Source: Clostridiales bacterium (GTDB taxonomy: Bacteria; Bacillota; Clostridia; Oscillospirales; Acutalibacteraceae). From it: 5,796 nt of DNA. Position 1 is the first letter of the stretch, and each line of letters opens with the position of its first letter. The notes below the pieces were generated by a model, which saw nothing but the letters and a program-made list of their open reading frames with translations, ran no database searches and was not told the origin of the DNA. Location: positions 1 through 5,796 of the forward strand of contig JAAZFZ010000063.1 in assembly GCA_012511485.1 (NCBI GenBank). The letters run 5' to 3'. Positions 1 to 5,101 of this stretch are shown one piece after another. The position numbers were made by a program, and so were the translations under genes.

Positions 1-475
1 CAGCTGTGCTTTGCCGGATTTGCTGATAAACATCTTCAATCGGAGTTTTGAAATCGGTCTTGCTCCACGCTTTTAATATTCTAATCCAACTTGCAATGCC
101 GGCTTCAGAAGCTTTTCCGCCTGTAAAGACTTGCGAAGTCAAGATAATACTGTTGAGTACAATTTCAGAACCTTCTGGTTCAGAAAGCAATCTTCTAAAG
201 AGAATCGGAGAGTTTCTCATTGAATGCAGTATTGCAATTACGATTTCTTTCCAGGTTGCATTGTTCCCATAAATCTTGTAAAAGGCGGAGAATTTTTCGG
301 TAGCAATCTTCAAAGCAAGGTCATATTTATCCACATAATAACGATAAAATGTCTGGTGCGAAATCCCTGCAGCCCTAACGACTTCTATAACTTTTGTCTT
401 TTCAAAGGGCGTTTTTTTAAGAGCTGTTATGAAACCTTCTTCGATTTTTTCTTTGATTTCCGTTTTCGGAATCAT
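1..475 (-). CDS. TetR/AcrR-family transcriptional regulator (C-terminus off window)
   Basis: Reading the complement from an ATG at 475 gives 158 uninterrupted codons that run off the left edge. Residues about 5-53 form a TetR-type DNA-binding domain: a first helix (IKEKIEEGFITALKK), then a helix-turn-helix at about 28-47 with the family hallmark G-I-S-x-x-T-F-Y-R-Y-Y (37-47) followed by D-K-Y-D-L (49-53). The rest is helical and divergent, as expected of a ligand-binding and dimerisation domain. Family members usually have about 180-210 residues, so a few tens are probably missing. The start is supported by GAGGTGA (481-487) five bases upstream. The gene is divergent from the VOC/ABC genes, the usual arrangement for a local repressor. 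An inverted-repeat operator candidate lies just downstream of its own -10 box, which suggests autoregulation. The ligand is unknown. The fold assignment is firm; the target and effector are inferred. Confidence 0.9.
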   Translation of the reverse strand, partial: MIPKTEIKEKIEEGFITALKKTPFEKTKVIEVVRAAGISHQTFYRYYVDKYDLALKIATEKFSAFYKIYGNNATWKEIVIAILHSMRNSPILFRRLLSEPEGSEIVLNSIILTSQVFTGGKASEAGIASWIRILKAWSKTDFKTPIEDVYQQIRQSTA

Positions 476-505
476 TGCAATCACCTCGACCTTAGTTGTG
501 TTTTT

Positions 506-533
506 TGTTACATGGAAGGTAACAATGCGTTAC
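506..533. promoter_or_regulatory. Candidate TetR operator: overlapping inverted repeats
   Basis: TGTTAC (506-511) and GTAACA (519-524) form a perfect 6-bp inverted repeat with a 7-base spacer. The right arm, GTAAC (519-523), is also a perfect inverted repeat with GTTAC (529-533) across 5 bases, giving three alternating half-sites. The element lies between the regulator's -10 box and its start codon, where a bound repressor would block its own transcription. Palindromes of this size are typical TetR-family targets. It lies about 55 bases upstream of the best plus-strand -35 box, so control of the forward operon from this site alone is less obvious. Confidence 0.6.
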
Positions 534-537
534 TAAT

Positions 538-566
538 ATTATACACAATAATGGAGAAAAACAAAA
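538..566 (-). promoter_or_regulatory. Probable promoter of the TetR-type gene
   Basis: On the minus strand a perfect TATAAT -10 box lies at 538-543. The -35 region at 17-base spacing (561-566, TTTTGT) is a poor match to TTGACA, so the promoter may be weak or need help. Transcription would start near 531 and give a leader of about 55 bases containing the inverted repeats. Confidence 0.5.
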
Positions 567-572
567 CATTTT

Positions 573-615
573 TTTACAACCCAGTTTTTTACAATAAATA
601 TTTTTCATTTATATT
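573..615 (+). promoter_or_regulatory. Probable sigma-70-type promoter of the VOC/ABC gene series
   Basis: TTTACA (588-593) and TATATT (610-615), spaced by 16 bases, each match the housekeeping consensus at 5 of 6 positions and are set in very AT-rich DNA. Transcription would start near 622, leaving about 218 bases of leader before the first gene. A second TTTACA (573-578) sits inside a direct repeat: TTTTTTACAA occurs at 570-579 and 585-594. This could be an extra protein-binding element or chance in a T-rich stretch. The promoter is inferred from sequence match only. Confidence 0.5.
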
Positions 616-667
616 TGTCATTTAGAATTTTATTATTTTTCTACGATTTAAAAATAATTTAAAAAAG

Positions 668-811
668 GCGAAAACATTATTTTCGCAGGTACTGAAAAGG
701 CTAACAAAGCTATGAGCCTCATGCGGTCAATAAGTTACGCAGGAGACTCTTGAAATTGCGAAAAATTCATCAGGGAGAAGCTCAACAATCCGAACCGGGA
801 CTGAATGTTCG
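668..811 (+). ncRNA. Structured 5' leader with alternative stems; possible cis-regulatory RNA of unrecognised class
   Basis: TTTTCGCA (680-687) can pair perfectly with TGCGAAAA (757-764), closing a domain. It can instead pair locally, with GCGAAAA (668-674) matching TTTTCGC (680-686) across a 5-base loop. The two pairings exclude each other. Inside the domain, GAGCCTCATGCG (714-725) pairs with CGCAGGAGACTC (738-749) with two mismatches, and AGGCT (698-702) could compete for AGCCT (715-719). Further 3', ATTCA (765-769) can pair with TGAAT (802-806), and CGAAC (791-795) with GTTCG (807-811); together these would form a pseudoknot. The ribosome binding site of the first VOC gene follows about 17 bases later. 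I see no consensus of the c-di-GMP, cobalamin, SAM, TPP, FMN or T-box classes. No U-tract terminator is present, so any control would more likely act on translation. A leader function is inference from pairing alone. Confidence 0.4.
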
Positions 812-839
812 TAAAATATCATACAGAGGTGTGTTAAAA

Positions 840-1394
840 ATGTCAGAGAAAGCAATTTATCCGAATCCTAACAGAGCTCCAAAAAAATTTACGGCAAAGA
901 GCCTACACGGTAGAACCAGAGTGATGATTTTCAGTTATAAAGATCTTCATCGTTTCCAGAACTTCTACATAAAAGTATTCGGCTGGGACATGATTGAAGC
1001 TCCAATCGCTCTGAGCGGCATCCCCGCAGGGGATTCTCATCCGGGCATGATAATAGCAACAGGCCCTGCGCAGTATGATTATGAAGGCGTTACACCGGGT
1101 CACATGAACGCTTATGTTATTCATGCCCCCGGCGCACTTGAAAAAATCGGTGCGTTTACAGAAATCGATATGGAAGCGCCTCTCGAGGAAACGATTCATA
1201 AAATGCTCGACCATGGCGCAAAGCTGGTGCTCGACAAGAATGTATCTACGCTTGCAAAGCCTTTGGATGACAGCAAGCAGAGCTGGGAGCCTCATGCAGT
1301 CATTGAAGACCCTGCTGGGAATCATTTATATCTGTGGAAATGCCCTTCCTCAAGAACATGGGACGAGCTTGAAACAGAATACGACATACCTTAA
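840..1394 (+). CDS. VOC (glyoxalase/bleomycin-resistance fold) protein, copy 1
   Basis: This 184-residue cytosolic protein has no signal peptide or membrane segment. VOC features are a helix and strand reading F-Y-x-x-V-F-G-W (42-49) and a closing D-P-A-G-N-x-L-Y-L-W (157-166). The start at ATG 840 is chosen because GAGGTG lies 8 bases upstream and because it aligns exactly with the start of copies 2 and 3 (M-S/A-E-K). The VOC superfamily includes lyases, epimerases, dioxygenases and ligand-binding resistance proteins. Classical members bind a metal through a His near the N-terminus and a Glu near the end. Here the first strand lacks the His and the terminal position is Lys167, so classical metal binding is doubtful. 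By eye it is about 79% identical to copy 2. It is the first gene after the structured leader. The enzymatic reaction is unknown; an isomerase/epimerase or a binding role are both possible. Confidence 0.85.
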   Translation: MSEKAIYPNPNRAPKKFTAKSLHGRTRVMIFSYKDLHRFQNFYIKVFGWDMIEAPIALSGIPAGDSHPGMIIATGPAQYDYEGVTPGHMNAYVIHAPGALEKIGAFTEIDMEAPLEETIHKMLDHGAKLVLDKNVSTLAKPLDDSKQSWEPHAVIEDPAGNHLYLWKCPSSRTWDELETEYDIP

Positions 1395-1427
1395 TCCCAT
1401 TTATGATTTAAGATGGTTATTAAAATG

Positions 1428-1473
1428 GCATAGTAGTAGTTATCGTTTAAAGTGTCAAAATCGTAAACTATGC
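1428..1473 (+). other. Intergenic inverted repeat between VOC copies 1 and 2
   Basis: GCATAGT (1428-1434) and ACTATGC (1467-1473) are perfect complements. The stem can extend by TTA/TAA if five bases bulge. No U-run follows, so it is not a Rho-independent terminator. It may stabilise or mark a processing point in the mRNA; this is inference. Confidence 0.4.
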
Positions 1474-1503
1474 TCGAAGTTGTGCAAAGGAATGGAGATT
1501 AAT

Positions 1504-2058
1504 ATGGCAGAGAAAACAATGTACCCCCACCCTAACAGAGAGCCGAAAAAGTTCACTGCAAAAAGCCTGCATGGCAGAACCAGATCTTTGGTTGTCAGCT
1601 ATATAGAGCTCAGGCGTTTTTTGAACTTCTGCATCAATGTTTTCGGTTGGGATATGATTGAAACGCCGGAGGCGGCAAGCGGTGTTCCTGCGGGCGATCC
1701 TCATCCCGGATTGCTCATAGCGACTGGTCCTGCGCAATATGATTATGAAGGCGTCACACCGGGACACATGAATCTTTTCGTTCATTGGGCACCGAAAAAA
1801 ATTGAAAAGATTGGCACATTTATTGAAATCGATATGGAAGTGCCTCTCGAGGAAACGATTCAGAAGATGCTCGACCACGGCGCAAAGCTGATTATCGACA
1901 AGAATGTTTCTGCGCTTGCAAAGCCTTTGGACGACAGCAAGCAGAGCTGGGAACCCCATGCAGTTGTGCAAGACCCTGCGGGAAATTATTTATATTTGTG
2001 GAAATGTCCGTCATCAAGAACATGGGACGAGCTTGAAACAGAATATGATATCCCGTAA
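1504..2058 (+). CDS. VOC (glyoxalase/bleomycin-resistance fold) protein, copy 2
   Basis: This 184-residue paralogue of copy 1 has the same landmarks: F-x-x-N-V-F-G-W (42-49), D-P-A-G-N-Y-L-Y-L-W (157-166), and an invariant C-terminal tail after K167-C168. ATG 1504 is chosen because GGAG (1494-1497) lies six bases upstream and the start matches copies 1 and 3. An in-frame ATG at 1492 would add four residues but overlaps that ribosome site. An open frame reaches back to 1114 inside copy 1 but is a shadow. Relative to copy 1, the segment 91-100 is replaced (A-Y-V-I-H becomes L-F-V-H-W), placing His and Trp at 94-95 in what is probably a strand lining the cavity. This could change ligand choice. 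As in copy 1, the classical metal-ligand Glu near the end is Lys. The function beyond the fold is not known. Confidence 0.85.
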   Translation: MAEKTMYPHPNREPKKFTAKSLHGRTRSLVVSYIELRRFLNFCINVFGWDMIETPEAASGVPAGDPHPGLLIATGPAQYDYEGVTPGHMNLFVHWAPKKIEKIGTFIEIDMEVPLEETIQKMLDHGAKLIIDKNVSALAKPLDDSKQSWEPHAVVQDPAGNYLYLWKCPSSRTWDELETEYDIP

Positions 2059-2075
2059 ACTCTCACTTAGTTTAT

Positions 2076-2094
2076 CAGAATGATTTTCATTCTG
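2076..2094 (+). other. Small intergenic hairpin between VOC copies 2 and 3
   Basis: CAGAATG (2076-2082) and CATTCTG (2088-2094) form a perfect 7-bp stem with a 5-base ATTTT loop, starting 17 bases after the copy 2 stop codon. It is followed by TAAATAAAT rather than a U-tract, so termination is unlikely. Protection of the upstream mRNA 3' end is a possible role. Confidence 0.45.
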
Positions 2095-2102
2095 TAAATA
2101 AA

Positions 2103-2146
2103 TCAGATAAGGGTTAAGCGAAAAAACGAATTAACCCCGAATCTGA
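2103..2146 (+). other. Long intergenic hairpin between VOC copies 2 and 3
   Basis: TCAGAT (2103-2108) pairs with ATCTGA (2141-2146), and GGGTTAA (2111-2117) pairs with TTAACCC (2131-2137), separated by a small internal loop and capped by a 13-base A-rich loop. It is followed by an A-tract, not a U-tract, on the plus strand. On the minus strand the T-run precedes the stem, so neither orientation makes a standard terminator. It ends about 20 bases before the ribosome site of copy 3 and may affect mRNA stability or translation of copy 3. Confidence 0.5.
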
Positions 2147-2176
2147 AAAAAATTCAAAAAAAGAATGGAGATTAAA

Positions 2177-2731
2177 ATGGCAGAGAAAACAATGTATCCG
2201 CACCCCAACAGAGAGCCGAAAAAGTTTACTGCGAAAAGCCTGCATGGCAGAACCAGATTGATGGTTGTCAGCTATAAAGAACTCAGGCGTTTTATGAACT
2301 TCTGCATCAATGTTTTCGGTTGGGATATGATTGAAACGCCGGAGGCCGCAAGCGGTGTTCCTGCGGGCGATCCCCATCCCGGCCTTCTCGTAGCAACAGG
2401 CCCTGCGCAGTACGATTATGAAGGTGTTACACCGGGACACATGAATCTTTTCGTTCATTGGGCGCCGGAAGAAATCGAAAAAATCGGTGCGTTTATGGAA
2501 ATCGATATGGAAGTGCCTCTTGAGGAATCGATTCAGAAGATGCTCGACCATGGAGCAAAGCTGATTCTCGATAAGAGCAAATCCGTTCTTGCTAAGCCTC
2601 TGGATGACAGCAAACAAAGCTGGCAGCCTCACGCGGTCATCGATGATCCTGCAGGAAATTTTCTGTATCTGTGGAAATGCCCGTCCTCAAGAACCTGGGA
2701 CGAACTCGAAACAGAATATGACATTGTGTAA
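2177..2731 (+). CDS. VOC (glyoxalase/bleomycin-resistance fold) protein, copy 3
   Basis: This third 184-residue paralogue is about 90% identical to copy 2 by eye. VOC landmarks are conserved: F-x-x-N-V-F-G-W at 42-49, D-P-A-G-N-F-L-Y-L-W at 157-166, and the same Cys-containing tail. ATG 2177 is preferred, with GGAG (2167-2170) six bases upstream; an in-frame ATG at 2165 overlaps that site. Differences from copy 2 include charge swaps at 98-99 (Lys-Lys to Glu-Glu) and a change at 134-135 (Asn-Val to Ser-Lys). The core motifs are untouched, so the copies look functionally maintained rather than decaying. Co-expression with copy 2 could allow hetero-oligomers, since VOC proteins often work as dimers. 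The reaction is unknown, and the Lys at the usual metal-ligand Glu position argues against a classical glyoxalase I. Confidence 0.85.
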   Translation: MAEKTMYPHPNREPKKFTAKSLHGRTRLMVVSYKELRRFMNFCINVFGWDMIETPEAASGVPAGDPHPGLLVATGPAQYDYEGVTPGHMNLFVHWAPEEIEKIGAFMEIDMEVPLEESIQKMLDHGAKLILDKSKSVLAKPLDDSKQSWQPHAVIDDPAGNFLYLWKCPSSRTWDELETEYDIV

Positions 2732-2767
2732 TTAATCAAATAATTTTTACAGTAAGGAGATATCGTT

Positions 2768-3448
2768 ATGAAGAAAATATACACTTGTTTCGCTTGCGGA
2801 TTCCCAATAGCATTTGAAGAAACAGAAGTTCCGGCAGCTTGCCCGGGATGCGGTGCCCCCAAATCTCAGTTCCTTGAGGAGCCATGGTGCGGCAGCATTG
2901 ATAAGAGAAGAATCCATGTTGATCCTCCCGCAGTTGACCCCAACCGTGATCCCTTTGATATTTCATTCCATCCCGCAAAGGATTTTGTTCCTCAGAAGGG
3001 CGACGGCCGTATTCGCAGATGGGTTATGGGCTACAAAAAAGGTCAGGCACAGGAAATTCGCTCATTCTATGAGGATATTTTCGGATGGGACATCATTGAT
3101 GTAGAAGGTAGCGATGCAGAGAATCCAATGATGTATTGCGCAACAGGCCCCGGCACTCCTGATTGGGAGCCTCGTGTATGCTCCTTTGGTTATGGCTTCC
3201 TTGTACCTGTTGATGAAAACAGCGATGCTCCCGCTCCAAGCTTTGTTATCGAAGTTAAGAGCATTGACGAAACGGTCAAGAAGGCAAAGGAATGTGGCGG
3301 CAAGCTCATTAAAGATAGATTCCAGGTTATTGGCGACGATTACGCTGTAATTGAAGACACCGAAGGTAATAAGTATTATCTGTGGGAGCTTCCGAACACC
3401 GTTCCCGATTATTGCATACACGGCGTATCTAATACCGGTGCTCAATAA
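2768..3448 (+). CDS. Rubredoxin-like zinc/iron knuckle fused to a VOC domain
   Basis: This 226-residue protein starts at ATG 2768, with AAGGAG (2754-2759) eight bases upstream and only 36 bases after copy 3. Residues 5-36 form a rubredoxin-like knuckle domain: C7-x2-C10-G, then C25-P-x-C28-G-A-P-K and F35. This is closely similar to the C-terminal rubredoxin module of rubrerythrins, which holds a single Fe or Zn. A linker of about 45 residues leads to a VOC domain (about 81-210) with S-F-Y-x-x-I-F-G-W (99-107) and E-D-T-E-G-N-x-Y-Y-L-W-E (196-207). Unlike copies 1-3 it keeps Glu at the terminal position (E207), where classical VOC enzymes place a metal ligand. The fusion suggests a redox or structural metal centre coupled to a VOC pocket. 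Whether Fe or Zn is bound, and what is transformed, cannot be told from sequence. A further Cys (C41) lies just after the knuckle. Confidence 0.85.
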   Translation: MKKIYTCFACGFPIAFEETEVPAACPGCGAPKSQFLEEPWCGSIDKRRIHVDPPAVDPNRDPFDISFHPAKDFVPQKGDGRIRRWVMGYKKGQAQEIRSFYEDIFGWDIIDVEGSDAENPMMYCATGPGTPDWEPRVCSFGYGFLVPVDENSDAPAPSFVIEVKSIDETVKKAKECGGKLIKDRFQVIGDDYAVIEDTEGNKYYLWELPNTVPDYCIHGVSNTGAQ

Positions 3449-3547
3449 GCTGCGCTTTATCCTAAATTAGGTGCGGAGGAATTCTTTCGTAAATCATTGG
3501 TTTTGGGCTACCGGGATAAGTACGAGTGGTCTAACAGATGCCCCTAA
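3449..3547 (+). other. Gap after the fusion gene: in-frame open tail, small palindrome, no terminator
   Basis: After the TAA at 3446-3448 the same frame stays open for 32 codons before another TAA at 3545. The translation looks protein-like near its end (...F-F-R-K-S, G-Y-R-D-K-Y-E-W-S-N-R). It has no good start codon with a ribosome site, so it may be a gene remnant or chance; 32 open codons are not statistically striking. The gap also contains the palindrome CCTAAATTAGG (3461-3471) and a weak GGGC/GCCC pairing (3505-3508 with 3540-3543). No U-tract terminator is visible, so transcription may continue into the ABC genes. Confidence 0.25.
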
Positions 3548-3570
3548 AGCGTCAAAAAACTGAATGTAAC

Positions 3571-3576
3571 AGGAGG
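3571..3576 (+). promoter_or_regulatory. Perfect Shine-Dalgarno that decides a TTG start
   Basis: AGGAGG ends seven bases before TTG 3584, the start of the ABC ATPase frame. The nearby ATG at 3588 is out of frame and hits a stop after two codons (ATG-AAA-TAG), so it cannot start the protein. Confidence 0.8.
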
Positions 3577-3583
3577 CAAAAAA

Positions 3584-5083
3584 TTGGATGAAATAGTTCT
3601 TAAAGCTGAACGCATGTTCAAAGAGTTCGGCTCAACGAAAGCGGTTACCGATGTGACTTTGGAGCTTCACAGAGGGCGTGTTGTCGGGCTGGTAGGTGAA
3701 AACGGTTCCGGTAAATCCACATTGTCGAGCATGATTGCCGGTGTATATCCACCAACAAAGGGCGAGATGACATACAAGGGACAGCCTTATAATCCGAAAT
3801 CCGTGCTGGATGCCAGAAAAGCTGGAATACAGTATCTGACTCAGGAACAAGGCACAATCGACGGCATGACAGTCGCTGAAAATATGTTCCTCGGCGAAGA
3901 AGACGAGATGTCAAAGGCCGGTTTAGTCAGTATTCGCAAACTGAATGAACGCTCTCGCAAAATACTGATTGAAAACGGCCTTGACTATGTGAATCCCATA
4001 AAGCCCATCGAGCATTACTCATTTGAAGACAGAAAGATGATTGAGACGGCAAGGTCATTGAGCCATCAGCCTGATATTCTGATTATCGACGAAACAACCA
4101 CAGCTCTTTCCCAGAAAGGTCATGAAAGAATCTATGAGATTATTGGTGAGCAGAAAGCCAAAGGCACTGCGGTATTGATTATTTCTCATGACCTTGAAGA
4201 GATTCAGAAGCTTTGCGACGAAGTGGTAATTTTACGTGACGGCAAATACATCACAACACTCTACGGGGAGGACATTGAGCCGCAAAAAATGCGCGAGAAC
4301 ATGATTGGAAGAGAAATTAAAGGCTCGTACTACCGTGCTGATTTTGAATGCTCCTATGAGGACGAGGTAGTTCTTGAAGTAAAGGATCTTGGCTTGGAGG
4401 GTGTATTCAGCGATATCAGCTTCGATCTGCACAAGGGTGAGATACTTGGAATCGGCGGCCTTAGCGAATGCGGTATGCACGAACTTCTCAAAACCATTTT
4501 CGGAGCAATTAAGCCGACTTCCGGAAGCGTCACTCTCGCAAACGGCAACATCTCTCTGAAGAATACTACGGTTTCGGTCAAAAATAAGGTAGCGTACATA
4601 CCGAAAGACCGTGACAAGGAGTCACTTTTCCAGGCTACCAGTATTAAGGATAACATAGTGACATCTACCCTTGATAAACTCAAAAAAGGAATCTTTATTC
4701 TCCCGAAATCAGAAAAGAAAATAGCTCAGGAACAAGCTGATAAGATAGAAGTCAAGATGCAGAACATTGAACAGATGGTGCGTGACCTCAGCGGAGGTAA
4801 CAAGCAAAAGGTCGTCATTGCAAAATGGATGGCGAACGATTCCAAAATCTTCATCATGGACTGCCCAACCAGAGGTATTGATGTGGGAGTTAAAGCAAAG
4901 ATTTATAAGCTGATGGATACCTTGAAGCACGAGGGCATTTCCATACTTATGGTTTCAGAGGAAATGATGGAGTTGATCGGCATGGCCGACAGAATCATAA
5001 CGATAAAAGACGGTCGCGTGAGTGAAGAATTCAGTAGATCTGCCGATCTCTCTGAGTCTAAAATCATCAGCGCAATAGTCTGA
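3584..5083 (+). CDS. RbsA/MglA-type sugar ABC transporter ATPase with two nucleotide-binding domains
   Basis: This 499-residue cytosolic protein has the usual length for the family and would power import through the permease encoded next. Domain 1 (about 1-235) has Walker A G-E-N-G-S-G-K-S-T (38-46), Q-loop Q87, Walker B with D169-E170 and switch His202. Its signature, normally LSxGQ, reads Y-S-F-E-D (145-149). Domain 2 (about 255-499) has the degenerate P-loop normal for this family (G289 to H299), an intact L-S-G-G-N signature (402-406) and Walker B D426 followed by Cys427 where Glu is expected, then P-T-R-G-I-D-V-G. One composite site (domain 1 Walker motifs plus domain 2 signature) therefore looks complete and the other looks inactive. 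Translation starts at TTG. Only 18 bases separate it from the permease. The substrate is likely a pentose, hexose or sugar-like compound by family; no substrate-binding protein gene is in the window. Confidence 0.92.
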   Translation: MDEIVLKAERMFKEFGSTKAVTDVTLELHRGRVVGLVGENGSGKSTLSSMIAGVYPPTKGEMTYKGQPYNPKSVLDARKAGIQYLTQEQGTIDGMTVAENMFLGEEDEMSKAGLVSIRKLNERSRKILIENGLDYVNPIKPIEHYSFEDRKMIETARSLSHQPDILIIDETTTALSQKGHERIYEIIGEQKAKGTAVLIISHDLEEIQKLCDEVVILRDGKYITTLYGEDIEPQKMRENMIGREIKGSYYRADFECSYEDEVVLEVKDLGLEGVFSDISFDLHKGEILGIGGLSECGMHELLKTIFGAIKPTSGSVTLANGNISLKNTTVSVKNKVAYIPKDRDKESLFQATSIKDNIVTSTLDKLKKGIFILPKSEKKIAQEQADKIEVKMQNIEQMVRDLSGGNKQKVVIAKWMANDSKIFIMDCPTRGIDVGVKAKIYKLMDTLKHEGISILMVSEEMMELIGMADRIITIKDGRVSEEFSRSADLSESKIISAIV

Positions 5084-5101
5084 TAAAGGAGTTTAACTGA
5101 A

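Larger units (their letters stand above)
840..2731 (+). repeat. Tandem triplication of a 555-bp VOC gene
   Basis: Three direct copies (840-1394, 1504-2058, 2177-2731) have identical length and no indels. Copies 2 and 3 differ at about 19 of 184 residues by eye (about 90% identical) and share their ribosome-site sequence (gaatggagatta at 1490-1501 and 2163-2174). Copy 1 is more distant (about 79% to copy 2). The spacers otherwise do not match each other. This points to an older duplication followed by a more recent one that gave copies 2 and 3, or to partial gene conversion. Near-identical DNA blocks make the array prone to recombination and to collapse in short-read assemblies. Confidence 0.9.

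Noticed and set aside
48..625. Plus-strand open frames over the regulator and intergenic region
   Set aside because: They lie opposite a clear TetR-type coding frame or in AT-rich promoter DNA, and their translations look non-protein-like (rich in Phe and Cys, with no motif).
668..764. Short leader peptide from ATG 712 or a coding remnant in the leader
   Set aside because: About 30 open codons exist in one frame but there is no convincing ribosome site. The base pairing explains the region better.
668..811. Leader as a c-di-GMP-I, cobalamin, SAM or T-box riboswitch
   Set aside because: None of the conserved sequence blocks of these classes, as I know them, are present; only the general paired architecture is.
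750..839. N-terminal extension of VOC copy 1 from a TTG at 750
   Set aside because: It has no ribosome site, lies within the paired leader RNA and does not align with copies 2 and 3. ATG 840 has a good ribosome site and gives the same 184-residue length as its paralogues.
1114..1503. N-terminal extension of VOC copy 2 starting inside copy 1
   Set aside because: The extra 130 residues come from a shifted frame of copy 1 and have no family resemblance. ATG 1504 matches the paralogue starts.
2103..2146. Rho-independent terminator between VOC copies 2 and 3
   Set aside because: The stem is followed by A residues rather than T residues on the plus strand, and the minus strand has its T-run on the wrong side.
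903..2632. Long open frames on the minus strand opposite each VOC copy
   Set aside because: They recur at the same offset in all three copies because the coding strand is duplicated. They lack ribosome sites and recognisable motifs.
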